Assembly: GCA_027623555.1 (NCBI GenBank) | Contig: JAQBSZ010000003.1 | Location: 179,082-243,081, forward strand | Reading direction: 5' to 3' | Source of the DNA: Pseudomonadota bacterium | GTDB lineage: Bacteria > Pseudomonadota > Gammaproteobacteria > Pseudomonadales > Pseudohongiellaceae | DNA length: 64,000 bases | In this document: one piece after another, positions 55,401 through 63,163 of the stretch | Numbering within the stretch: the first letter of the stretch is position 1 | Layout of the letters: every line of letters starts with the position of its first letter | Made by a program: the position numbers and the translations under genes | Notes under the pieces: generated by a model | The model's input: only the letters and a program-made list of their open reading frames with translations | Database searches by the model: none | Told to the model about the DNA's origin: nothing

Positions 55401-55477
55401 GGGCCTATAGCTCAGTTGGTTAGAGCGCCGGACTCATAATCCGTTTGTCCCAGGTTCGAGTCCTGGTGGGCCCACCA
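55401..55477 (+). tRNA. tRNA with CAT anticodon, probably tRNA-Ile2 (elongator Met not excluded)
   Basis: gggcctatagctcagttggttagagcgccggactcataatccgtttgtcccaggttcgagtcctggtgggcccacca: cloverleaf, TTCGAGTCC T-arm, encoded CCA, anticodon loop CTCATAA. Confidence 0.93.
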
Positions 55478-55575
55478 TTTTTCGTTGGATTTCATCGAGT
55501 TATGATTTGGAGCGACGGACTATGAGTTTTTGGAGTCCGTTGGTCGACATAGTCGCGCCGTAAAACTTCCCCTCG

Positions 55576-55651
55576 CCACCCGACGACTCGACGCACCCGA
55601 CGCCGGCCATGGGGCTCATGGTGTGTGGGCGGGCGACGGGTCGTCGGGTGG
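55576..55651. repeat. Imperfect palindrome (REP-like)
   Basis: ccacccgacga (55576-55586) / tcgtcgggtgg (55641-55651), GC-rich interior. Confidence 0.5.
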
Positions 55652-55791
55652 GGTTGAGTAGCGCGGCATGAGTGCCACTGCAATGCTTTCGAGACGGCCT
55701 CCAGCAAGCAAGGCTTCGCCCAAACCAATACCTTCTCTGCGTTTTACCCGTTCTATCTCTAGGCCGGGTATGCCTATAATTGTTCCTGCGT

Positions 55792-55855
55792 GGGACATGG
55801 GTATTCTCCATTAAAGTGATCGTCGCAAAATCAGTTTAATGAATACCTGTGTCCC
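55792..55855. repeat. Long imperfect hairpin
   Basis: gggacatgggtattctccattaaagt (55792-55817) is largely complementary to agtttaatgaatacctgtgtccc (55833-55855). Confidence 0.6.
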
Positions 55856-55881
55856 CCGTTAATGATGAAGAGCCTTAGTTT

Positions 55882-58101
55882 TCACTCCAGCATTTCTAAG
55901 TATTCCTCGTATGTCGCCTCGCTGAAGTATACTTTCTCTTCCAAGAGGCTAAATTTCATTACAAAAATATCATCGTCCTTTAAGCCCGCTTGCCTACAAT
56001 AAGGTCCCATTCCATAAATGGCACCATCTTGAGACACTCCGATGGTTCCCACGCTTTCATTGCTTTTTTCAACAATTCCTAAAAACTTTTTATTAATAAG
56101 AAACTGCTTCACTGATGAAGGGGAGCCTACAACCATGTTACTCGTAAACTCTGGGCATTTAACAACAATTCTAATCTGACCTTTATCCCAATCGCATAAC
56201 AACAACCGTTTGGTTCGCAATTTGATTTTGGCTTGATCTGACTGCGACGCCATGTGGGCCGAAACATCTCCCGAGGAAGTTCTTGAACCAATGACAGCAT
56301 GAGTATCGACCCCAATGTGCATTACAACAGGGGAGTATGTCATATAAATGCTAAGCGACATTTCATTAAAGCCACTGGCGATACAGCTCCTCAACAAATC
56401 ACCTCGCGACATCAGACCTGACGGAGAAGCGCGTATTCCATCCACAAGAGCTCGCTCTATGCTTGACAGCTCCAATTTGTAGTCCAACTCCTCATTGGAA
56501 GATACCATAGCGTCTTTCAAACTATACTTCGAAGACTGAGCAAGAAAAGCCTCAATGGCTGACGCACTCGGAGGTACTATCTCCTTCGCTCCTCCACCTC
56601 TTGAAGAATTCCTAAACGTAGCCAACCTACGATATCCATCGCAGACGTACTCGATAGATATTGGGTCACATACACTGAGAACTTTTCGCAGTACATTCTC
56701 TAGTCGGTTACGACTAATCGCGACATCATTGACGGGAATCCACCAAATATATTCATCATCAATTGCTTTCCAACCACCAATATTTTTAACAATATTAAGA
56801 ACCTCAGAAAATTCTAGGGTACTTGAATTTTTGGATACTGCTTTGAAAACCAATCTCAAATCAGCAATGCCGTTCCTACTATAATGCTTTGATAATTGAG
56901 TATGAATCTGATTCACTGCTGCGGAATCGCCTCCTACTATCAGCGTCCCATCTCTCATTCTCGACATTGAAAGATCGTCTTCTGGTGCTCTCAGTATCCT
57001 TGAAAAAAGCAATATCGACTCGACAGATACGCCAATTTTGGATACACCGCTAGAGATGAGTTCGTTCTGAATCGATTCAGCACTCGATCCGAGAGAGTCT
57101 CGAATGATTGTAATTGCCTGCGGCAGTTTCGGCATAAAAATAGGAGCAAAACCGGGGATTGATTTAGCTCCTTTTAGCACCTTCGACTCTAACTGACGAA
57201 TGCGCTCTCTAGTTATCCCTGCTAAATTGCCACATTGCTCCAAAGTCAAAATACCGTCTCGATTTATACCAAAACGATTATGTATAGCATTGAGGTTTTC
57301 TTCTTTTATTCGCTTATAGAAAACCGATATGAAGTCTTCAAACTGTTTCTCAAGTGGGAGCTTCTCTATACGTAAAACCCTCTCATGCGTAGACGCAATG
57401 AGGCTTCTAAGTCTCTTGCGATCCTGCACTGTCCACAATTGATAACCTCCCTCCAAAAACTCAAAAAGATCTTCTAGTGTACTTCCTGCCTGGTAGCTCT
57501 TATCAGGGAGGTTGATGTCGAGTTCAGGGAATCTTGGGTCTCCTCGATGGATCTCATTTAATCCACTAATCTTCTGCATATTTGCTACTAAATTACCAAT
57601 CTCTGCATTTAGATCATTGTCTGCAAGCTCTACATCTCTTGGATTTTCTGCCAACTCTTGACTCGCTGAACAATCAAAATCTTCCATTTTATTAAGAAAT
57701 TCCATGATAGATTTTGCACCCATAGCATAAATCCGGCTCAAATCGAGAAGAGTTATTTCTCGGGCATGCACTTTTCCACCACGGCTATCTAAAAATGAAA
57801 CGATGCAGTTGGAAGTTCTAATGGATAGACCGAGCTCTTTAACAATTTCATATGTAAGAATAAGATTTGAATCAGGGAAGCAAGTAGAATTAGCTTTCGT
57901 CATTTCCGGAGCCCTTCGCGTGATTAAAATATTAATATAATGATTAACTGCTTTAACCTCCGCTACGGACAATGAGTTGAAACTAGAGGGTAAATCTCCG
58001 AGTTTCGAATCCCCACTAAGGTTAAAAATATCCTTAATCCAAACTGGAAGTTTTTGCCCGTAAAAGATATCCCGAATAGCTTGTGATAGATCAATACTCA
58101 T
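55882..58101 (-). CDS. Large protein with RNAP alpha-CTD-like segment and sigma-70 region-4-like HTH
   Basis: 739 aa; LGLSIRTSNCI...LLDLSRIYAMGAKSIMEFLNKM resembles alpha-CTD; RFGINRDGILTLEQCGNLAGITRERIRQLESKVLKGAK resembles sigma region 4.2. Confidence 0.85.
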   Translation of the reverse strand: MSIDLSQAIRDIFYGQKLPVWIKDIFNLSGDSKLGDLPSSFNSLSVAEVKAVNHYINILITRRAPEMTKANSTCFPDSNLILTYEIVKELGLSIRTSNCIVSFLDSRGGKVHAREITLLDLSRIYAMGAKSIMEFLNKMEDFDCSASQELAENPRDVELADNDLNAEIGNLVANMQKISGLNEIHRGDPRFPELDINLPDKSYQAGSTLEDLFEFLEGGYQLWTVQDRKRLRSLIASTHERVLRIEKLPLEKQFEDFISVFYKRIKEENLNAIHNRFGINRDGILTLEQCGNLAGITRERIRQLESKVLKGAKSIPGFAPIFMPKLPQAITIIRDSLGSSAESIQNELISSGVSKIGVSVESILLFSRILRAPEDDLSMSRMRDGTLIVGGDSAAVNQIHTQLSKHYSRNGIADLRLVFKAVSKNSSTLEFSEVLNIVKNIGGWKAIDDEYIWWIPVNDVAISRNRLENVLRKVLSVCDPISIEYVCDGYRRLATFRNSSRGGGAKEIVPPSASAIEAFLAQSSKYSLKDAMVSSNEELDYKLELSSIERALVDGIRASPSGLMSRGDLLRSCIASGFNEMSLSIYMTYSPVVMHIGVDTHAVIGSRTSSGDVSAHMASQSDQAKIKLRTKRLLLCDWDKGQIRIVVKCPEFTSNMVVGSPSSVKQFLINKKFLGIVEKSNESVGTIGVSQDGAIYGMGPYCRQAGLKDDDIFVMKFSLLEEKVYFSEATYEEYLEMLE

Positions 58102-58177
58102 TATTTATTTTTTTTCATTGACAACTAGATTAAAGGCATCATACCATCAGTGTCAACATTTTTAAATATATATACTT
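58102..58177. promoter_or_regulatory. Divergent intergenic region (probable shared promoter/operator)
   Basis: 76-bp AT-rich gap between divergent start codons at 58101 (-) and 58178 (+). Confidence 0.45.
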
Positions 58178-58744
58178 ATGAAAAAGTACGATTTAGTTAC
58201 CGTGGCGATGCGAATACTGGGCGGAGACGATCACGCTTTGGATATTGAAGACATTGCGATGAAATGCGAGGAGTTAGCACCCGGCAGTTTTGCATGGAGA
58301 AAATATAGAAACCAAATTAATTTGGAATTAGTAGGGTTTGCTGTTCGAGATGCAAAAAAACCTAAATATGGCGGGCTTGTCTCCGGATCACACGCAAAAG
58401 GCTGGAGACTAACTGCTCCCGGCGTAGCACAAGCTAACAAATTGCTCGCCGATCTCGGCTCCGACGACATACTCCAGGTTCAGCCCACAAAGCACCGAAA
58501 CTTGGATGAAAACCGAAATAACCGCGAATTAATTCGATTGCGAGAATCCAGCGCCTTCAAAGAATGGCAAACCTCAACCGAGGCTTCGAAACTCGCCCTT
58601 ACCCAACTTCTACGCATAAACGCCTACGCTTCTCAAGACTCTATAGATGTTAAGGTCGCCAGACTAGCTAAGGTAATTGGACTGGACGAAGAAGTTGACA
58701 CCTTCGTCAACTATATCATCTCCCGGAAACAGGACTTACTATGA
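58178..58744 (+). CDS. Hypothetical protein, probably winged-helix N-terminus
   Basis: 188 aa; basic N-terminal segment compatible with wHTH (FAWRKYRNQINLELVGFAVRDAKKPKYGGLVSGSHAKGWRLTAPGVAQA). Confidence 0.75.
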   Translation: MKKYDLVTVAMRILGGDDHALDIEDIAMKCEELAPGSFAWRKYRNQINLELVGFAVRDAKKPKYGGLVSGSHAKGWRLTAPGVAQANKLLADLGSDDILQVQPTKHRNLDENRNNRELIRLRESSAFKEWQTSTEASKLALTQLLRINAYASQDSIDVKVARLAKVIGLDEEVDTFVNYIISRKQDLL

Positions 58745-60405
58745 ATAATATAAATGTAACCAGCCACATAGGCAGGGACCTACTCCAATCCGCGAATATG
58801 TTCAAGACCGCTGATGTAGCAGTTTGGGAGTATGTAGTTAATAGCCTCGAATACGTCACATTAGGCACAACGCCTAAAATCACGATAGATATAGATAACA
58901 GAGGAAAAAGCATCACGATTCGCGACAACGGACGAGGCATGGACCTCGCTGGTCTAAGTAATTTCTTCACCATGCACGGTGAGAATATAGACCGAAAACA
59001 GGGCATCCAGGGAAGGGGGAAGTTCGGTACAGGCAAGTCAGCGGCATTTGGAATCGGGAAAAGACTAACTGTATCTAGTGTTGTAGATAATATTCAAAAT
59101 ACCATTACTTTACATAGAGCCGATATAGACGCGTCTGATGGCGGCGAAATTCCCGTAGAAATAATTGAGTCGGGCTTGAGGCTCGAAGGCATAAGGAATG
59201 GCACCGTAATTAGAATTGAAGAAATATTTGTTCCCAAAATTGATTCGCAAAAAATCATTAAAAAGGTTGAAAAGCATCTTCAGTCCTTTCGGCATTCAAG
59301 CCCAGAGATTTTAGTTGGAGATCATATTTGCACATATAAAGAACCTTTCTTCCAAGAAACAGTAACGTTCACCCCTGAAGAAAACCTAAAAAGATACCTT
59401 GGGGATACGCAGCTAATAGTTAAAACGTCACAAAAACCTCTAGACCGCGATGAGAGAGGAATCCTTGTAAGCTGCGGGCCTGGCAATCTTGTCGCCATGG
59501 TCGACGCTGGCGTTTGCTCAAAAGAGATGGGAGAGTTTCTATTTGGTGACATCGATGTGCCAACTCTTGAGAGCAATGAGTATGATATGGATGCATTCAG
59601 CTCCTCAAGGGACATGGACTTGAGACCGGAGCATCCAGTGGTCATAGCTCTGACAATGTTCATCGGAACATCTTTGGAGGAAGTACGCAAAGAACTAGTA
59701 AAACAAAAGAAAGAGGCGCTCAAAACTGAAGTAAGCAAGAGGCTGAAAGAGCAAGCTGACAAAATAGCCGACCTGCTCAATAGCGATTTCAAGGAGTTAA
59801 ACGACAAGGTTTTAGAAATAAGGTCATCCACATCAAATTTCGGAAAATTTGCACAGAAGCCGGCAGAACAAAATGAGGATGATGGACAAGGATGGGTGAG
59901 CGGTCTGGAGGAAAGAGGCGAATTAACTGACAAAGAATTTCCTATTTTTGAAAGCGGTGACACTCCGCATATACCTCAGCCCTCGCCGAACCCTGGCCCA
60001 GAAACGCCTAATTCTGGCGAACCTGATAAAGAAGGAACAGCGTCACTCGACGCCACAGATATGGTTGAAGCAAGAAAGCCCAGACGACCAAAAGGCGGCT
60101 TTAGTGTTGAATACAAACACATGGGAGCTTCTCATGATAGAGCTACGTATACCGCAGATAAAGGAGTGTTTACAGTCAACCTCGACCATCCGCTGGTTCA
60201 CAGCGCATCAACCAATCTTGGCATCAGCGATCTAGGCTTCCAGCGTCTAAGCCATGAGATAATTTTCTCTGAATATGCTCTTGCGCTGGCAAACATGGCC
60301 GCAGTTGATGACCCTGATATTCCAGCAGACGATGTGATCTACGATGCAAGGGAAACTCTGAACCGGATATCAATCAAAAGCGCCATCCTTTACGAGAGCC
60401 AGTAG
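58741..60405 (+). CDS. GHKL (HSP90/MutL/MORC-type) ATPase
   Basis: 554 aa; N-box VWEYVVNSLEY (ExxxN), G1 box IRDNGRGMD, G2-like box GRGKFGTGKSAAFGIG; ATGA overlap with upstream gene. Confidence 0.88.
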   Translation: MNNINVTSHIGRDLLQSANMFKTADVAVWEYVVNSLEYVTLGTTPKITIDIDNRGKSITIRDNGRGMDLAGLSNFFTMHGENIDRKQGIQGRGKFGTGKSAAFGIGKRLTVSSVVDNIQNTITLHRADIDASDGGEIPVEIIESGLRLEGIRNGTVIRIEEIFVPKIDSQKIIKKVEKHLQSFRHSSPEILVGDHICTYKEPFFQETVTFTPEENLKRYLGDTQLIVKTSQKPLDRDERGILVSCGPGNLVAMVDAGVCSKEMGEFLFGDIDVPTLESNEYDMDAFSSSRDMDLRPEHPVVIALTMFIGTSLEEVRKELVKQKKEALKTEVSKRLKEQADKIADLLNSDFKELNDKVLEIRSSTSNFGKFAQKPAEQNEDDGQGWVSGLEERGELTDKEFPIFESGDTPHIPQPSPNPGPETPNSGEPDKEGTASLDATDMVEARKPRRPKGGFSVEYKHMGASHDRATYTADKGVFTVNLDHPLVHSASTNLGISDLGFQRLSHEIIFSEYALALANMAAVDDPDIPADDVIYDARETLNRISIKSAILYESQ

Positions 60406-60506
60406 GTATTGGTAGTTAAATTATCAATCTCGATAAAGACAACTGTTAGATTAACAAATAAAGTGTAATGACAAGTAAACGTGCTTAGCCGAGAGAAATT
60501 ACAAAG

Positions 60507-60683
60507 ATGGCGCTCTTTATCGCAGCTGCATTTTTTCAAGATAAAAAGGTGCTCATCCGAAGATATCGAAAGTTTTCAGCTGAAAAACTCTGGATCATTC
60601 GCGAAAGGCTTTTTGAAGAATGGGGGGCAAATAGTACCGCCATGCAAGTGGGCTTGGCTCATCTACACTTTAATCGGTACTGA
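60507..60683 (+). CDS. Possible small basic protein (58 aa), below the ORF-track cutoff
   Basis: ATG at 60507 reads MALFIAAAFFQDKKVLIRRYRKFSAEKLWIIRERLFEEWGANSTAMQVGLAHLHFNRY, stop in the 23-bp repeat. Confidence 0.3.
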   Translation: MALFIAAAFFQDKKVLIRRYRKFSAEKLWIIRERLFEEWGANSTAMQVGLAHLHFNRY

Positions 60684-60697
60684 CAACTTAACTTCCA
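60675..60697. repeat. 23-bp direct repeat, copy 1 (cggtactgacaacttaacttcca)
   Basis: Exact match to 62364-62386, same orientation. Confidence 0.95.
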
Positions 60698-60907
60698 TTA
60701 GTCAGTAAATTAGCAAATCCCTTGCCATCAAACCATTGCGGCATTTTCCCAAGACGCAAAGGCGCGCAGCCGAAAATAACGGTAATTCTCAGCTGACACC
60801 AAATGCCTGCCAAGGCAAAAGACTTTGCACAATCTTGCTTTTCAGTTTCTTTCTGAGGGCCAATGTAGATGCATTTTAAGTCAATCAAATAGAACATTGT
60901 TTTCTAT

Positions 60908-61282
60908 CTAGTATTGCTGTTTTTCCATAATCACGCCTCTGACACCACCACGCGGATTCTCGGTGTCGCCCTTCCTCCTCGGAATCAAGTGTATGTGGCA
61001 ATGAAATATAGTCTGGCCCGCATCCTCACCACAATTCATACCAATGTTGAATCCAGTAACATCAGCATCTTCAGCCTGAATTAGTTCTTTATGCTTCTTC
61101 AATAACCCTTGAAGGTCTTCCAACTCTGCATCATTGAGACCAAAGTAGTCCGTCACATGTCGCTTGGGGATTACTAACGCATGTAATGGCGTAACAGGAA
61201 ACCCATCCCGGATAACGAAGAAAAGTTCAGATTCATCCACGATACGCTCGCTCTCTATACTACAAAATGCACATTTACTCAT
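60908..61282 (-). CDS. HIT family protein
   Basis: Start at MSKCAFC (ATGA overlap with upstream HNH stop); HIT motif TIFHCHIHLIPRRKGD. Confidence 0.9.
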   Translation of the reverse strand: MSKCAFCSIESERIVDESELFFVIRDGFPVTPLHALVIPKRHVTDYFGLNDAELEDLQGLLKKHKELIQAEDADVTGFNIGMNCGEDAGQTIFHCHIHLIPRRKGDTENPRGGVRGVIMEKQQY

Positions 61283-62295
61283 TCTCTTAACTCTTTTCTC
61301 AGACGGGGCTTCCACTTTTCCTTACTTGGAATCGCCTCAACCGCTCCGTTATACATCGACTGCAAGAAAGCCTTTCTATCAGACTCTGTTCTGCCGGTCT
61401 GGTTGACTATCGTCTCTCTCAGAGGGTGGTGGCTCTCCACATAATAGTTATTTCTATCATTCAAGGCATAAAGAAAATCTAGATGCGCAATTCTTTCAAA
61501 TTTACCACCTTCACCTCTGTTACACTCTTTGCACGCAAGCACCAGGTTCCACACTTGATCAACATTCATGATACCCGAGGACTTCAGCTTATGCGGAAAG
61601 AAATGATCTACATCGCAAGAGTTCTCATACCCCTGTTCGATAAGTATGTCTTTTGAACAGTAGAAGCAACTACCTTTCTGATATCCGTTGAGCGCATCTC
61701 TTGAAGACGAAATACTGATTCTTCTAGCTTCAGGGTTATGCACAAACAGTTCATTACTTTCAATATCTGCGTTCACTTGGATCAGGTTTGGACTAATCCC
61801 CAACGATATAGCTGTCTCCCAAAGCCGCCATCTCGACTCAACTTCATATCCAAAATTTGAAGACTGCGAAGACTTCAATAGCTGATAAAAATTGTCTGTA
61901 AGGATTATGCCTTTCTCGTCCTTTCGCTTGTCCTCGAAGAATCTTGGCACCTCGTTTCCAGACACTTTGTGAAAGGCGTCAATGACATTCACAAATCCCA
62001 ATTTAATAGCTTGAGCTCTCAATTCGTCTTGTGCGATTTGCTCAGAATTATACTGGCGACAGTAATCTAGGAACTTGCTGGACTTCGAGGTTACCTGTTT
62101 ATCGTTATGTTCCAGGTGTTGAGCAACATTAAGCGCAAAAGGTAACGCAAGATCTTCCATTCTTATTAGCGTGCTATCTGCTTGTACCTCCAGAAGGGTT
62201 TTGGCAAGAGCAAATTTATAGGAGGCGACATTATTTCCGAGCAAAACAATTGCCCGCCAATAGGTGCTTAACGAAGGATCCTTGTCAATAAACAT
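61279..62295 (-). CDS. HNH endonuclease domain protein
   Basis: 338 aa; CFYCSKDILIEQGYENSCDVDHFFPHKLKSSGIMNVDQVWNLVLACKECNRGEGGK. Confidence 0.9.
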   Translation of the reverse strand: MFIDKDPSLSTYWRAIVLLGNNVASYKFALAKTLLEVQADSTLIRMEDLALPFALNVAQHLEHNDKQVTSKSSKFLDYCRQYNSEQIAQDELRAQAIKLGFVNVIDAFHKVSGNEVPRFFEDKRKDEKGIILTDNFYQLLKSSQSSNFGYEVESRWRLWETAISLGISPNLIQVNADIESNELFVHNPEARRISISSSRDALNGYQKGSCFYCSKDILIEQGYENSCDVDHFFPHKLKSSGIMNVDQVWNLVLACKECNRGEGGKFERIAHLDFLYALNDRNNYYVESHHPLRETIVNQTGRTESDRKAFLQSMYNGAVEAIPSKEKWKPRLRKELRE

Positions 62296-62357
62296 CTAAT
62301 CGTCGCTCGCTGGAATTCCGATCAGTTTCAATGAATCTACGCATTATCCTCCATCTA

Positions 62358-62651
62358 TCAACACGGTACTGACAACTTAACTTCCACTACGACCAGCTTT
62401 CCGTGCTGCGTTATATAGAGTATATCCAATGGTCCGGCAGGGGTATTCAGCTCACAACACACAGGCAACATACCCGAGAATATATTGTCGATATCCTCGA
62501 TTGGTATGGATGACGGGTTATTGAAAAGGAAATTCTGCAACCACTTCTCGTCATAAAAGAAATCTGAATTAGATTGCAGACCGATTTTCTCTAAAGGCCT
62601 AGGTATGCCATCAGATATGAGAACAGGGGAAGGAAATGCGGATTTACTCAT
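62358..62651 (-). pseudogene. Truncated PD-(D/E)XK-type nuclease ORF
   Basis: 97-aa ORF ending ...AGPLDILYITQHGKLVVVEVKLSVPC; the catalytic D...ExK core is reached, then stops in the 23-bp repeat. Confidence 0.65.
62364..62386. repeat. 23-bp direct repeat, copy 2 (cggtactgacaacttaacttcca)
   Basis: Exact match to 60675-60697, same orientation. Confidence 0.95.
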
Positions 62652-62697
62652 AAGTCACCAATTTAGTATTCTACATCTATCGATAGTCTAGCTGGAT

Positions 62698-63099
62698 CTA
62701 TGAAGCCATCTTCTGTGAATCGGGCATAACCACAACCTCAATGTCCTGAGCGGCACACAGTTCAGACATCAGCTCGTCATTCTTGCTGCATATCGCCACC
62801 GTTCTGATTGAGAGCGGGTTCAGCTTCATCAAAAGCTCTCTCGAGAAGAACGCTTGACCCATCAAGTACATCCCCAACCGACTCCCTTTTGTCTGAATAC
62901 AGATAACGTCTCTGCCGGAGATATCAAAACTTCCTCCGCTTCGAACAGTAGTTTCTTCACCGAGAACGATTAAACCATCTATCAAGCGCCTAGCAACATT
63001 CCCGCCAGAGTTTGCAGATACAGCCTGAAATTCTTCTATGAGGAGACCTCCGACTTTTTCCCAATAAGCTCTGGTTCTCCATGACTCATGCTTACTCAT
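62698..63099 (-). CDS. Small restriction-endonuclease-like (PD-(D/E)XK-like) protein
   Basis: 133 aa; RRLIDGLIVLGEE...GRDVICIQTKGSRLGMYLMGQAFFSRELL compatible with D...QxK nuclease core. Confidence 0.6.
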   Translation of the reverse strand: MSKHESWRTRAYWEKVGGLLIEEFQAVSANSGGNVARRLIDGLIVLGEETTVRSGGSFDISGRDVICIQTKGSRLGMYLMGQAFFSRELLMKLNPLSIRTVAICSKNDELMSELCAAQDIEVVVMPDSQKMAS

Positions 63100-63163
63100 A
63101 ATACTTACCCTGCGACTTTAGAGCCTTGAACCTTGCCCAAAACATCTCCTTAATTCACTCGCC

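Noticed and set aside
55500-55811. 103-aa minus-strand ORF (and overlapping 55492..55728, 55616..55798)
   Set aside because: Overlapping frames within a palindrome-rich segment; no family recognized, treated as an element remnant.
59322-59963. 213-aa minus-strand Ser-rich ORF inside the GHKL ATPase gene
   Set aside because: Antisense to the ATPase with composition typical of a shadow frame.
60481-60708. 75-aa plus-strand ORF in the track
   Set aside because: The alternative frame (60507-60683) looks more protein-like; this frame runs through the repeat and lacks features.
60688-60897. 69-aa minus-strand ORF
   Set aside because: No recognizable domain; ends in the direct repeat; likely non-coding.
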